Assembly (NCBI RefSeq): GCF_015523185.1
Contig: NZ_WAKV01000056.1
Coordinates: 1 to 35,144, forward strand
Source of the DNA: Thermococcus sp.
GTDB taxonomy: Archaea; Methanobacteriota_B; Thermococci; Thermococcales; Thermococcaceae
Length of the DNA: 35,144 nucleotides
Reading direction: 5' to 3'
In this document: one piece after another, positions 9,055-15,567 of the stretch
Layout of the letters: each line of letters opens with the position of its first letter
Position numbering within the stretch: position 1 is the first letter of the stretch
Position numbers and translations under genes: made by a program
The notes under the pieces: model-generated
Databases searched by the model: none
What the model saw: only the letters and a program-made list of their open reading frames with translations
Told to the model about the DNA's origin: nothing

Positions 9055-9072
9055 AGAAAAGAGAAAAACAAC
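9055..9072 (-). terminator. U-tract terminator after aor
   Basis: Just downstream of the aor stop the minus strand reads TTGTTTTTCTCTTTTC without an obvious stem. T-rich tracts of this kind terminate archaeal RNA polymerase. Confidence 0.4.
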
Positions 9073-9077
9073 AAGAC

Positions 9078-10898
9078 TCACTCAAGCTCATCAAGGCCGA
9101 GCTCCTTGAGCTTCTCCTCGGGAATCCTTCCATCCTCAGTCCAGCCGCGGAACTTGTAGTACCTCGGAAGCATGAGGTGTAACCTTACCACGTGACCCTT
9201 GTTCGGTCCGTTCCTGACAGGTTCTTCAAGGAGCCTCTTCGGGAGTGTGTCTTCCTTAAGCGGGTCAAGGCCGGCCTTGAGGTTGAATAATCTTTCTGCG
9301 TTCCAGATGCGCTCGCCTATCTTGAGGTACTCCTCGGTCGAGAGGTCCCAACCGAGAGCTGCGTTGAGCATGTCACGATAGTCGTCTGCCCCAAGACCGA
9401 AGGTCGTGAAAACACAGAGTCCAGCGGCGTCGATGAGGGCAGTAAGGTCCTGGAAGAGTATGACCATCTTGACCTTCTCATCGCTTATGTCATGCGGGTC
9501 CATCTTGTATGGATAGCCAAGAATCTCGGGGCTTATCATGTACTGCTTGATGTGACAGCCACCGCGGTTGTTGGTGGCATAGCCGAGACCGTGTCCCTCG
9601 GCTCCACGCGGGTCGTAAGCCGGAAGCTCCTGCTTTTTGACACCCATGAAGTACTCAACGCCGTTGTACATCTCGGCTAGGCGGTAGCCACCCTCAGCGA
9701 GCTTGTCTCCGAAGCCCTCTCTCTTGGCAATCTTCTCGATGTAGTAGTGGAGAACTTCAGTATTGCCCCACCTGAAGGGCGGAGCATCTTCACCTAGGTC
9801 CTCCTGCTTGAGGAGGCCCTTCTCGTAGAGCTCCATGGCAGTAGCTAGAGTTCCACCGAGGCTTATGGTGTCCATACCGTACTCATCGGCCATGTGGTTT
9901 GCCTCGATTATACTCGCGAGGTCGTTTATACCGTTGTTAGCTCCAAGCGCCCAGATGCTCTCGTATTCAGGCCCTTCTGTTATGCCGAGGGTTGGAAGCC
10001 TGTTGACCCTTCCACAACCGATTGGACAGGCGTAACAGGGCTTGTTCCTGACGAGGTACTTAGCGGCCATAGCCTCACCGCTCTGCTCCTCGGCGTATTC
10101 AAACTGGCTGTACTGGAAGTTTCTCGTCGGGTACAAACCGTTTTGGTTGATTATGTTCACGAGTACGGCCGTTCCATACTTGGGCAGTCCCCCACCCGCT
10201 GTCGGGTCGTTCCTGAGCTTGTCGGTCTTCTCCTTGACGACACTTGTGAACTTTGCTCTGTCCGCAACCTCAACGCGCTTGTGCCCGCGAACAACTATAG
10301 CCTTCAGCTTTTTGCTTCCCATTACGGCACCAACGCCTCCCCTTCCAGCGGCTCTGTGCTCGTCGTTCATTACAGCGGCGAAGCGAACGAGGTTCTCTCC
10401 AGCGGGGCCTATTAGCGCGACGCGAATCCTCTTATCACCGATTTCCTCCTTTAGGGCCTTTTCAGTTTCGCTCGAAGTCTTACCCCACAGGTGGCTCGCA
10501 TCGCGGAGTTCGACGCTCTCATCGTTGATGTAGAGATACACCGGATGGTCAGAGGAGCCTTCGACTATTATAGCGTCCCAGCCGGCGAACTTTAGCTCGG
10601 CTCCAAAGAATCCACCGGAGTTCGCCATGGCTATGTAACCGGTCAACGGGCTCTTGGTTATGACCATGTACCTTCCACCGGTGGGTGCCGTCGTTCCTGT
10701 TAGAGGGCCTGTGGCATAAATTATCTTGTTTTCCGGGCTGAAGGGGTCAACGGTCGGGTCCATCTCCTTGAGGAGATAATAGATTCCGAAGCCCCTCGTT
10801 CCAAGCCATTTTCTGGCGAACTTCTCGTCGAAGTGCTCCTCCTTTATGGTTCCATCGGTCAAGTTTACTCTCAAAATCTTACCCCAATAGGCGTACAT
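9078..10898 (-). CDS. aor: Tungsten-containing aldehyde:ferredoxin oxidoreductase
   Basis: Oxidises aldehydes from amino-acid fermentation to carboxylic acids with ferredoxin as acceptor. It is a cytoplasmic W-bispterin plus [4Fe-4S] enzyme. The 606-aa protein aligns by eye end to end with P. furiosus AOR (605 aa). Visible: GPLTGTTAPTGGRY near the N-terminus, HRAAGRGGVGAVMGS, the cluster motif PCYACPIGCGR (about residues 287-297), the pterin-site segment DPRGAEGHGLGYATNNRGG and the late cluster Cys in DAAGLCVFTTFG. I start at ATG 10898 (MYAYWGK) instead of the ATG at 10979: GGAGG lies at 10908-10912, a TATA box at 10946-10954 places the transcript start between the two, and the extra 27 residues have no counterpart in AOR. 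The gene follows cmo on the same strand but has its own promoter. Confidence 0.97.
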   Translation of the reverse strand: MYAYWGKILRVNLTDGTIKEEHFDEKFARKWLGTRGFGIYYLLKEMDPTVDPFSPENKIIYATGPLTGTTAPTGGRYMVITKSPLTGYIAMANSGGFFGAELKFAGWDAIIVEGSSDHPVYLYINDESVELRDASHLWGKTSSETEKALKEEIGDKRIRVALIGPAGENLVRFAAVMNDEHRAAGRGGVGAVMGSKKLKAIVVRGHKRVEVADRAKFTSVVKEKTDKLRNDPTAGGGLPKYGTAVLVNIINQNGLYPTRNFQYSQFEYAEEQSGEAMAAKYLVRNKPCYACPIGCGRVNRLPTLGITEGPEYESIWALGANNGINDLASIIEANHMADEYGMDTISLGGTLATAMELYEKGLLKQEDLGEDAPPFRWGNTEVLHYYIEKIAKREGFGDKLAEGGYRLAEMYNGVEYFMGVKKQELPAYDPRGAEGHGLGYATNNRGGCHIKQYMISPEILGYPYKMDPHDISDEKVKMVILFQDLTALIDAAGLCVFTTFGLGADDYRDMLNAALGWDLSTEEYLKIGERIWNAERLFNLKAGLDPLKEDTLPKRLLEEPVRNGPNKGHVVRLHLMLPRYYKFRGWTEDGRIPEEKLKELGLDELE

Positions 10899-10945
10899 AC
10901 TTCGATGCCTCCAGCTGTTGTGCGAATCATTTTTGTACATTGATG

Positions 10946-10957
10946 CTAATAAACTTG
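10946..10957 (-). promoter_or_regulatory. TATA promoter of aor
   Basis: The minus strand reads CAAGTTTATTAG. It predicts a start near 10925 and a leader of about 27 nt carrying GGAGG, which rules out the longer open frame beginning at 10979. Confidence 0.6.
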
Positions 10958-11008
10958 ACGAAAGCAAAAAAGGGAACATAAATAGACAAGGTAAGTTATT
11001 CTGTTTAA

Positions 11009-12133
11009 CTACCAGAAGCCCTTCATACCCTTCTCAGGGATAGGACAGAGCACTATCCGCCTCGACCACAGGCAATCCGCACAGCTGGGTGTGTTCCCCC
11101 AGCAGTCGTATTTGGTGTCTTGCACAAAGGAACAGGACTCGTTCAGTGGACAGTCTGTACAGCTCGGGTAGAGGGAGTTCTTGACGACGTAGCGGAACCA
11201 GCTATACTCCCTGCTCGTCCATATCTCGGCGAGGCTTTTCTCCCGGACGTTGCCAAAGGAATGCGCGTAAACCTTCTTCTCCCTGCCAAAGACTATCTCA
11301 GGGTAGGTGTGGAGGAAACGGTAGCAGGGAGCAACTTCTCCGTCCCACCTGACAACTGCAACTTTTTTGTCGACGAACTCGCACCTACGTTCCGTCCTCA
11401 GTGAGAACTCGGCTATCTTATGGAGGTAGCCGTGATATATGGCCTCAAGTTTGTCAACAATTGGCTTCATGTCAACGGAACCGTCGTAAACTATCAAATC
11501 AGCGTGCTCTTTGGTGATTGGAATTAGGTTTGAGATTAAGAGCGTATCAACCCCAAGGGAACCAACGTAGTGCGCTATTTTCGGTAACTCCTTGTAATTT
11601 TCCTTCGTTGCAACCACCTCAACGCCAATGTGCGGAACGTCGCTCCCGAGTTCCCGCTTGACCTCTTGGATTTTCCTTATGCGGGAGCTTGTGTAGTCTG
11701 GCTTTATGTGACCGATATCAACGGGTTGGGTCGGCACTGAATCTATTGAGAAGTAAATTAAGTCCAAACCCAGCTTTACAAGCTCCTCTATTCTCTTATC
11801 TGTTAACAAAAAGCCGTTTGTGCTTATTCCCAGGGCAAAACCGCGCTTCTTTACTTCCCTCGCCATGTCCATGAAGCGAGGGTGAACGGTGGGTTCGCCT
11901 ATTCCGCCAAAGTATATCATCTCAAGCTCCGGAAGTTCCTCGGCATCGTCCAGTATCTTTAAAAACAGCTCCCATTCCATGTCCCCTTCCGGGTCGTCCC
12001 AGTACTGCTTGAAGCACATTTCACAGCGAAGGTTACAGCGGTTGGTTATCTCAATGTAGAGATACTTTATGTCGGGGTTCTTTGGGATGAGAACCTTGTA
12101 GTCAGACAAATCAAAAAGATGATGCTCCTCCAT
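11009..12133 (-). CDS. cmo: Radical SAM/SPASM maturase of the tungsten oxidoreductase (Cmo)
   Basis: Radical SAM enzyme of 374 aa lying directly upstream of aor, the position of the 'cofactor-modifying' gene in P. furiosus. It is presumed to act in tungstopterin or enzyme maturation; the reaction has not been established as far as I know. Seen: CNLRCEMC (C33, C37, C40) for the SAM cluster, FGGIGEPTVHP as the GGE-like SAM motif, STNGFLL, and a C-terminal SPASM-like region with many Cys. These include CTDCPLNESCSF, then DCW, SCADCLW and LCP, enough for two auxiliary clusters. I prefer the ATG at 12133 over the GTG at 12142 because AGGTG (12140-12144) is spaced for it and a TATA box at 12169-12177 predicts a start near 12147. 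Confidence 0.88.
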   Translation of the reverse strand: MEEHHLFDLSDYKVLIPKNPDIKYLYIEITNRCNLRCEMCFKQYWDDPEGDMEWELFLKILDDAEELPELEMIYFGGIGEPTVHPRFMDMAREVKKRGFALGISTNGFLLTDKRIEELVKLGLDLIYFSIDSVPTQPVDIGHIKPDYTSSRIRKIQEVKRELGSDVPHIGVEVVATKENYKELPKIAHYVGSLGVDTLLISNLIPITKEHADLIVYDGSVDMKPIVDKLEAIYHGYLHKIAEFSLRTERRCEFVDKKVAVVRWDGEVAPCYRFLHTYPEIVFGREKKVYAHSFGNVREKSLAEIWTSREYSWFRYVVKNSLYPSCTDCPLNESCSFVQDTKYDCWGNTPSCADCLWSRRIVLCPIPEKGMKGFW

Positions 12134-12168
12134 GCTAAACACCTGAGTTTATAACTCATAGTGATTCC

Positions 12169-12178
12169 CTTATAACAG
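12169..12178 (-). promoter_or_regulatory. TATA promoter of cmo
   Basis: The minus strand reads GTTATAAGG, about 25 nt before a predicted start at 12147, giving a 14-nt leader. A second TATA-like stretch at 12147-12154 is too close to the ATG to serve. Confidence 0.5.
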
Positions 12179-12208
12179 TTAGTGGACAGGATTGGGTAGT
12201 TGGGATAA

Positions 12209-12219
12209 AGCTTATAAAC
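12209..12219 (+). promoter_or_regulatory. TATA promoter of tRNA-Lys
   Basis: AGCTTATAAAC lies about 30 nt before the mature tRNA 5' end, the usual archaeal spacing. Confidence 0.65.
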
Positions 12220-12244
12220 ACTCCTCCTGTTATCACCTCGGGGT

Positions 12245-12322
12245 GGGCCGGTAGCTCAGCCTGGTTAGAGCGCGGGGCTTTTAACCCCGTGGCCGCGGGT
12301 TCGAATCCCGCCCGGCCCGCCA
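12245..12322 (+). tRNA. tRNA-Lys (anticodon UUU), CCA encoded
   Basis: The full cloverleaf can be drawn: acceptor GGGCCGG/CCGGCCC, D-arm GCTC/GAGC, anticodon stem CGGGG/CCCCG with loop CTTTTAA (anticodon TTT), T-arm GCGGG-TTCGAAT-CCCGC, and discriminator G. The mature body is 75 nt (12245-12319), followed by an encoded CCA. The 3' half and 34 nt of trailer are identical to those of the tRNA-Arg gene facing it at 13343-13420. Confidence 0.96.
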
Positions 12323-12356
12323 TCAGCCCTTGCAAAGCAAGCACTGGCGGAAAAGT
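12294..12356 (+). repeat. Left copy of a perfect 63-bp inverted repeat covering the tRNA-Lys 3' half and trailer
   Basis: Identical, in inverted orientation, to 13309-13371. It contains the T-arm, 3' acceptor strand, CCA and then 34 nt of non-tRNA sequence including the small hairpin CTTGCAAAGCAAG and ending ...GGCGGAAAAGT. Identity stops immediately inside that point. The tRNA part may be constrained by function; the 34-nt trailer is not. Confidence 0.93.
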
Positions 12357-12734
12357 AGTGCCTTTTTAAAGTGCCCATCTCTGAGGTAGGTTTCTTCGAT
12401 GTCCCCCCCGGTTGTTAGTGTTTCTTTCTATTTCTTTCTAAACGACGTCAGGAGGTTGCCAGAAACAGGTTGAAACCGCTTGGGAAGGCTTCATTTAGTG
12501 TTAAACCTCGACTTGAATTGCCTCTAGTTAGTGCACGACTGGTTTTTTTTGCAGATTTGGTGAGAAGGAGCAATTTTTTCACCACCCTCTCCCAAAGGCT
12601 GAACGCGAAGTTTGGCCAAGTTTGGTGATTTTTGAGTGCTCTGTTCTTTTGTAAGTGTTTGCATTTCTGGATAGCCTTTTGAAGCATAGAATTTCCTATC
12701 AGGGAGCATTTGTGTTAGGTTTTGCAATTTCCCC

Positions 12735-12751
12735 GCGCTCCAAAGGAGCGC
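12735..12751. repeat. Hairpin in the island, 7-bp stem
   Basis: GCGCTCC-AAA-GGAGCGC, a perfect GC-rich stem in AT-rich surroundings. The AAA loop is the same as in the trailer hairpin CTTGC-AAA-GCAAG. Confidence 0.7.
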
Positions 12752-12786
12752 CTTTAATAAGTAAAATCATGACTAAAGGGGTTTTA

Positions 12787-12804
12787 AGGGTAAATTTTTA
12801 CCCT
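12787..12804. repeat. Near-perfect palindrome in the island
   Basis: AGGGTAAA-TT-TTTACCCT, an 8-bp stem with a 2-nt centre, closer to a protein-binding palindrome or cruciform than to an RNA terminator. Confidence 0.65.
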
Positions 12805-13070
12805 AAAGGCATTATTTTAAAGTGCAAACTTCATGAAAGAGCACTAAAAGGGAATCACGAACTTTGATGAAGCTTTTTCTAAAAGTTTCACGCTGGCAGA
12901 AGATTTCTTACTCTATTATCCTTTGATAAGTATCTTAGCTCTAGAGAAGTTCCTAAAGGGCGTTGTTCCAAAGAAGAACTATCAAAAACAAGTAAGTGGG
13001 AGAATAAACTTCATTAAAACCTTCAATTCATCAAAAATAGCATTCTAACCTTGCTCGAACTTCGCACGGG

Positions 13071-13089
13071 CAAGCTTTAGGAAAGCTTG
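13071..13089. repeat. Hairpin in the island, 8-bp stem
   Basis: CAAGCTTT-AGG-AAAGCTTG, a perfect stem with a 3-nt loop. Confidence 0.65.
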
Positions 13090-13308
13090 ACCAAAGATAG
13101 CCCTTACCACTCAAAAGGGCAAAGATTAGCCGTGCACTACTCAAAAAGCAACTCAAGACAGAATTTATCACTAACTGAAACTCTTCAGGCAGTTTCAACT
13201 TTGTTTTTTTGGCGTCCGAAGAACGCCGTTTGCAAAGTGAAATACTCTGCAAGGAGTAAGTAAATTAGAAATCCACTCAGAAGACTGCAAATTTCAAAAA
13301 AGAACTTC

Positions 13309-13371
13309 ACTTTTCCGCCAGTGCTTGCTTTGCAAGGGCTGATGGCGGGCCGGGCGGGATTCGAACCCGCG
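13309..13371 (-). repeat. Right copy of the 63-bp inverted repeat covering the tRNA-Arg 3' half and trailer
   Basis: Read on the minus strand it is base-for-base the same as 12294-12356, from CGCGGGTTCG in the T-arm through CCA to GGCGGAAAAGT. The two tRNAs differ in D-arm and anticodon arm, so this is not a simple duplication of a whole tRNA. Confidence 0.93.
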
Positions 13372-13420
13372 ACCTTCGGCTCCGGAGGCCGACGCTCTAT
13401 CCAGACTAAGCCACCGGCCC
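13343..13420 (-). tRNA. tRNA-Arg (anticodon CCG), CCA encoded
   Basis: Cloverleaf on the minus strand: acceptor GGGCCGG/CCGGCCC, D-arm GCTT/GAGC, anticodon stem TCGGC/GCCGA with loop CTCCGGA (anticodon CCG), T-arm GCGGG-TTCGAAT-CCCGC and discriminator G. The 75-nt body lies at 13346-13420, with CCA at 13343-13345. A TATA-like TTTTTAAGTC at about 13445-13454 (minus) is correctly spaced. It faces tRNA-Lys across the AT-rich island. Confidence 0.95.
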
Positions 13421-13514
13421 AACCCAAAATGAGTATTGAGAGTGACTTAAAAACCTTAACCCCTGCCAAAACACTTTTTAGGGCAAAGATAAGAGTACTA
13501 GTTAGGTGAGACGC

Positions 13515-13880
13515 ATGGAGCCCCACGAGTTCAAGCTAACCGAGGAAGGCATCAAAGCCGTTCTCCCTCCCCTCGAGGCCGAAATAATGGAGCACATGTG
13601 GAAGGTCAAAGTTGCAACAGCAGGTCAGGTTTACGAGCATATGAAGCAGAAGCACCCTGAGATAAGGCGCTCCACCATAAGCATTCTGATGAACCGTCTC
13701 TGCGAAAAGGGACTCCTTAAGAGGAGTGTTGAGAAGGGCAGGGGTGGGATGAGATATGTATATTCAATAACAACGACCAGGGAAGAGTTCGAGCAGAAGG
13801 TCGTCCAGAGTATCCTCGACGCCCTGATGACAAATTTCAGAGAGGCAACCTACGCGTATCTCTCACGGATAAAGAAGTGA
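13515..13880 (+). CDS. BlaI/MecI/CopY-family transcriptional repressor
   Basis: Winged-helix repressor of 121 aa. The family pattern is clear: LPPLEAEIMEHMWKVKVATAGQVYEHM (helices 1-2), RRSTISILMNRLCEKGLLKR (recognition helix) and the wing RGGMRYVYSITTT, then a C-terminal dimerisation helix. Bacterial relatives repress their own operon and are inactivated by a membrane metalloprotease. The ATG at 13515 is chosen over the GTG at 13506 because AGGTGAG (13504-13510) is the ribosome site of the former and overlaps the latter. It is followed after 6 nt by an M48 membrane protease and then a dCMP deaminase, so the three are probably one operon and autoregulated. It lies right beside the tRNA-Arg gene. 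Confidence 0.88.
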   Translation: MEPHEFKLTEEGIKAVLPPLEAEIMEHMWKVKVATAGQVYEHMKQKHPEIRRSTISILMNRLCEKGLLKRSVEKGRGGMRYVYSITTTREEFEQKVVQSILDALMTNFREATYAYLSRIKK

Positions 13881-13886
13881 TGAACA

Positions 13887-14666
13887 ATGTTATACCTTAT
13901 CCTCATAATTGAGGTCGTTCTTCTCCTTGAGGCTCTGCGAGACATCGGAATTATAACAACAGTGGGGGCAATGACTTTTCTCGGGATACTGTACATATGG
14001 GCAACGAAACACAAATTTGGTGAAAACCTTATTCCCCTAGAACGGGAAGAGATGCCTTGGCTTTACGATGGTATCGCGGAACTCTCCAGAAAGGCAAACA
14101 TCCCAATGCCTCGGATTTATCTGCTCGACGACTACATACCCAACGCGTACTCCTTTGGGAATACCATAGTTCTATCTCTTGGCCTCTTCGAAGTTTTGGA
14201 CGAGGAGGGGATACTAGCGGTTGCCGCCCACGAGCTTGGTCATATAAAGAACCGCGATACCAAGTGGTTCCCAATGGTGACCTACGGGAGATACCTAATG
14301 GCAATGACCACACTTGTGCTTCTTATTGCCGGAGCCGGGCCGATAAAAGTGGCAGCACTCACGCTGTATATAGCATATGAATTGTCCAGGAGTGACTTCA
14401 TGAAAAAGAGGGAGTTCCTGGCAGATGAAACTGCACTGAGGCTACTGACAGTTCCCCTCAGCCTTAAGAAGGCCCTAGAGGAGCTTAAGTATTATGAAGA
14501 TCTGAGAATGAAGGTGAAGGTCAGCGCCGTTCCGAGCATCGAGCCAAATATAGAGAGGGAAAAGCGCTTTACCTTTTTCACGGAAACACATCCAAGCTAC
14601 GAGGAAAGAATTATACGAATAACATTTGAAATGAACAACCTAATGAGAATGAAGCGGGTGCAGTAA
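13887..14666 (+). CDS. M48-family membrane zinc metalloprotease (HtpX-like)
   Basis: Protein of 259 aa. Two hydrophobic segments lie at the N-terminus (about 2-15 and 20-38) and another pair at about 137-165. The zinc site is complete: HELGH at 115-119 and the third ligand E176 in EFLADE (ExxAD), as in M48 peptidases. NAYSFGNTIVLSLGL before the HExxH motif is also typical of HtpX/Ste24-like enzymes. A GTGATG ribosome site overlaps the stop region of the BlaI-type gene. By analogy with BlaR1/MecR1 (M56) it could cleave the upstream repressor, but it lacks the sensor domain, so this role is inference. It could equally be a general membrane quality-control protease. Confidence 0.9.
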   Translation: MLYLILIIEVVLLLEALRDIGIITTVGAMTFLGILYIWATKHKFGENLIPLEREEMPWLYDGIAELSRKANIPMPRIYLLDDYIPNAYSFGNTIVLSLGLFEVLDEEGILAVAAHELGHIKNRDTKWFPMVTYGRYLMAMTTLVLLIAGAGPIKVAALTLYIAYELSRSDFMKKREFLADETALRLLTVPLSLKKALEELKYYEDLRMKVKVSAVPSIEPNIEREKRFTFFTETHPSYEERIIRITFEMNNLMRMKRVQ

Positions 14667-14667
14667 C

Positions 14668-15201
14668 ATGGGAATCGAGATTTATCTCGACAGGGAAAAG
14701 GCCGAGAGGATTAGAAGGATAAGACCCACTAAAGACGAATATTTCATGCTTATAGCTAAACTCGTCTCCCTCAGAGCAACGTGTCCAAGGCTTCGCGTTG
14801 GGGCCGTGGCTGTTAAGGACGGCTACATCTTGGCTACTGGCTACAACGGTGCACCAAGGGGAATGGACCACTGCATCGATGTCGGCTGTCTCATCGTTGA
14901 CGGACACTGCCACAGAGCCGTCCACGCGGAACAGAACGTCATAGCAATGGCCGCAAGGAAGGGCATAAGCCTCGAAGGAGCAACGCTGTATGTTACCCAT
15001 TTTCCCTGTGATACCTGCTTTAAGCTTCTGATAAACGCAGGCATAAAGGAGATTGTTTACGAGGAAATGTATCCAAACGAAGCAACGGAAATACTCCTCA
15101 GGGAAGCCCAAGAGAAAGGGATAGTAAAGATTAGGCAGTTCAAACTGCCAAAGGAGCGCGTTAGAGCGTTCCTCGAAGAGCTCTTCGGGGGGTTCATTTG
15201 A
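14668..15201 (+). CDS. dCMP deaminase-family protein
   Basis: Zinc-dependent deaminase of 177 aa that would convert dCMP to dUMP for dTMP synthesis. Catalytic motifs: H86-A-E88 (VHAEQN) and P113-C114-D-T-C117. The extra Cys/His-rich insert between YNGAPRGMDHC and DGHCHRAVHAE is characteristic of ComEB/Dcd1-type dCMP deaminases. The ATG begins 1 nt after the M48 stop, so it is translationally coupled to the repressor-protease pair, which is unusual company for a nucleotide enzyme. The last 8 nt overlap the 3' end of the convergent DUF2304 gene. The substrate is assigned from family only. Confidence 0.88.
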   Translation: MGIEIYLDREKAERIRRIRPTKDEYFMLIAKLVSLRATCPRLRVGAVAVKDGYILATGYNGAPRGMDHCIDVGCLIVDGHCHRAVHAEQNVIAMAARKGISLEGATLYVTHFPCDTCFKLLINAGIKEIVYEEMYPNEATEILLREAQEKGIVKIRQFKLPKERVRAFLEELFGGFI

Positions 15202-15562
15202 GCTTTTTCTCAATCTCTTCAAACCTCTCGTTTATTTCCTCAAGCTCGATGGCAACCTTTCTCGTGAGTTCCGTCATCTCGCGCTCGGTCCTGTCAACAG
15301 CTAAGTAAACCTTGAATATCATGAGATACGCTAGACCGATTGCAACGACGAAGAGGGCATCTAACCCACGGCCAAGGCCAAGTATATTTTTGATTTCGTT
15401 TGCAATCCTAACCGGGAAAAATGCAACGATGAACAGGCCAAGCAGAATTGCTTCCCAGAACAGGAAGTCCCCCCACTCAACTTCACTGTTCCTGTATTTG
15501 CCGAAGACATAAACCATGAGAATAACCACAACGACGAGGGTTATCATCTGGACTGCGTACAT
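15194..15562 (-). CDS. DUF2304-family membrane protein
   Basis: Protein of 122 aa with three hydrophobic segments: MITLVVVVILMVYVFG; LLGLFIVAFFP; ALFVVAIGLAYLMIFKVYLAV. A charged coiled-coil tail (ELTRKVAIELEEINERFEEI) follows. DUF2304 genes commonly sit beside GT2 glycosyltransferases, as here; a role as a membrane anchor or partner is inferred, not proven. The upstream stop TGA and an in-frame ATG overlap at 15568. I prefer the ATG at 15562 because GAGGTGAT is spaced for it; the ATG at 15568 is the alternative. Confidence 0.78.
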   Translation of the reverse strand: MYAVQMITLVVVVILMVYVFGKYRNSEVEWGDFLFWEAILLGLFIVAFFPVRIANEIKNILGLGRGLDALFVVAIGLAYLMIFKVYLAVDRTEREMTELTRKVAIELEEINERFEEIEKKLK

Positions 15563-15567
15563 TTCCA

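Larger units (their letters stand above)
12323..13342. other. Gene-free, AT-rich, hairpin-rich island between two facing tRNA genes
   Basis: About 950 bp between the inverted repeats has no convincing gene. Lines I counted run from 33 to 40% GC, while flanking genes look close to 50-55%. Short open frames in it lack promoters plus ribosome sites and resemble no family I know. Compact hairpins are frequent: 12735-12751, 12787-12804, 13071-13089, 13176-13197, 13211-13227 and 13243-13258. No integrase, transposase, CRISPR repeat or convincing C/D-box RNA was seen. It could be a structured non-coding RNA region, a decayed insert or a dispersed repeat. Confidence 0.75.

Noticed and set aside
9894-10533. 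Long plus-strand frames opposite aor
   Set aside because: Shadows of the GC-rich aor coding sequence; aor matches its family from end to end.
12156-12344. Short frame containing MAGRAGFEPA, with a similar frame at 13321-13509
   Set aside because: Both are antisense readings of tRNA 3' halves, a well-known false protein; the tRNAs explain the sequence.
12862-12905. TGATGA suggestive of a C/D-box RNA in the island
   Set aside because: No matching D, C' and D' boxes at the right spacing.
13031-13252. A 73-aa minus-strand frame in the island
   Set aside because: No TATA plus ribosome-site combination and no recognisable family; it contains several of the hairpins and is more likely non-coding.
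12323-13342. An integrated virus or plasmid
   Set aside because: No integrase, replication or capsid-type gene, and the flanking repeats are inverted while integrase att repeats are direct. Kept only as a possible decayed remnant.
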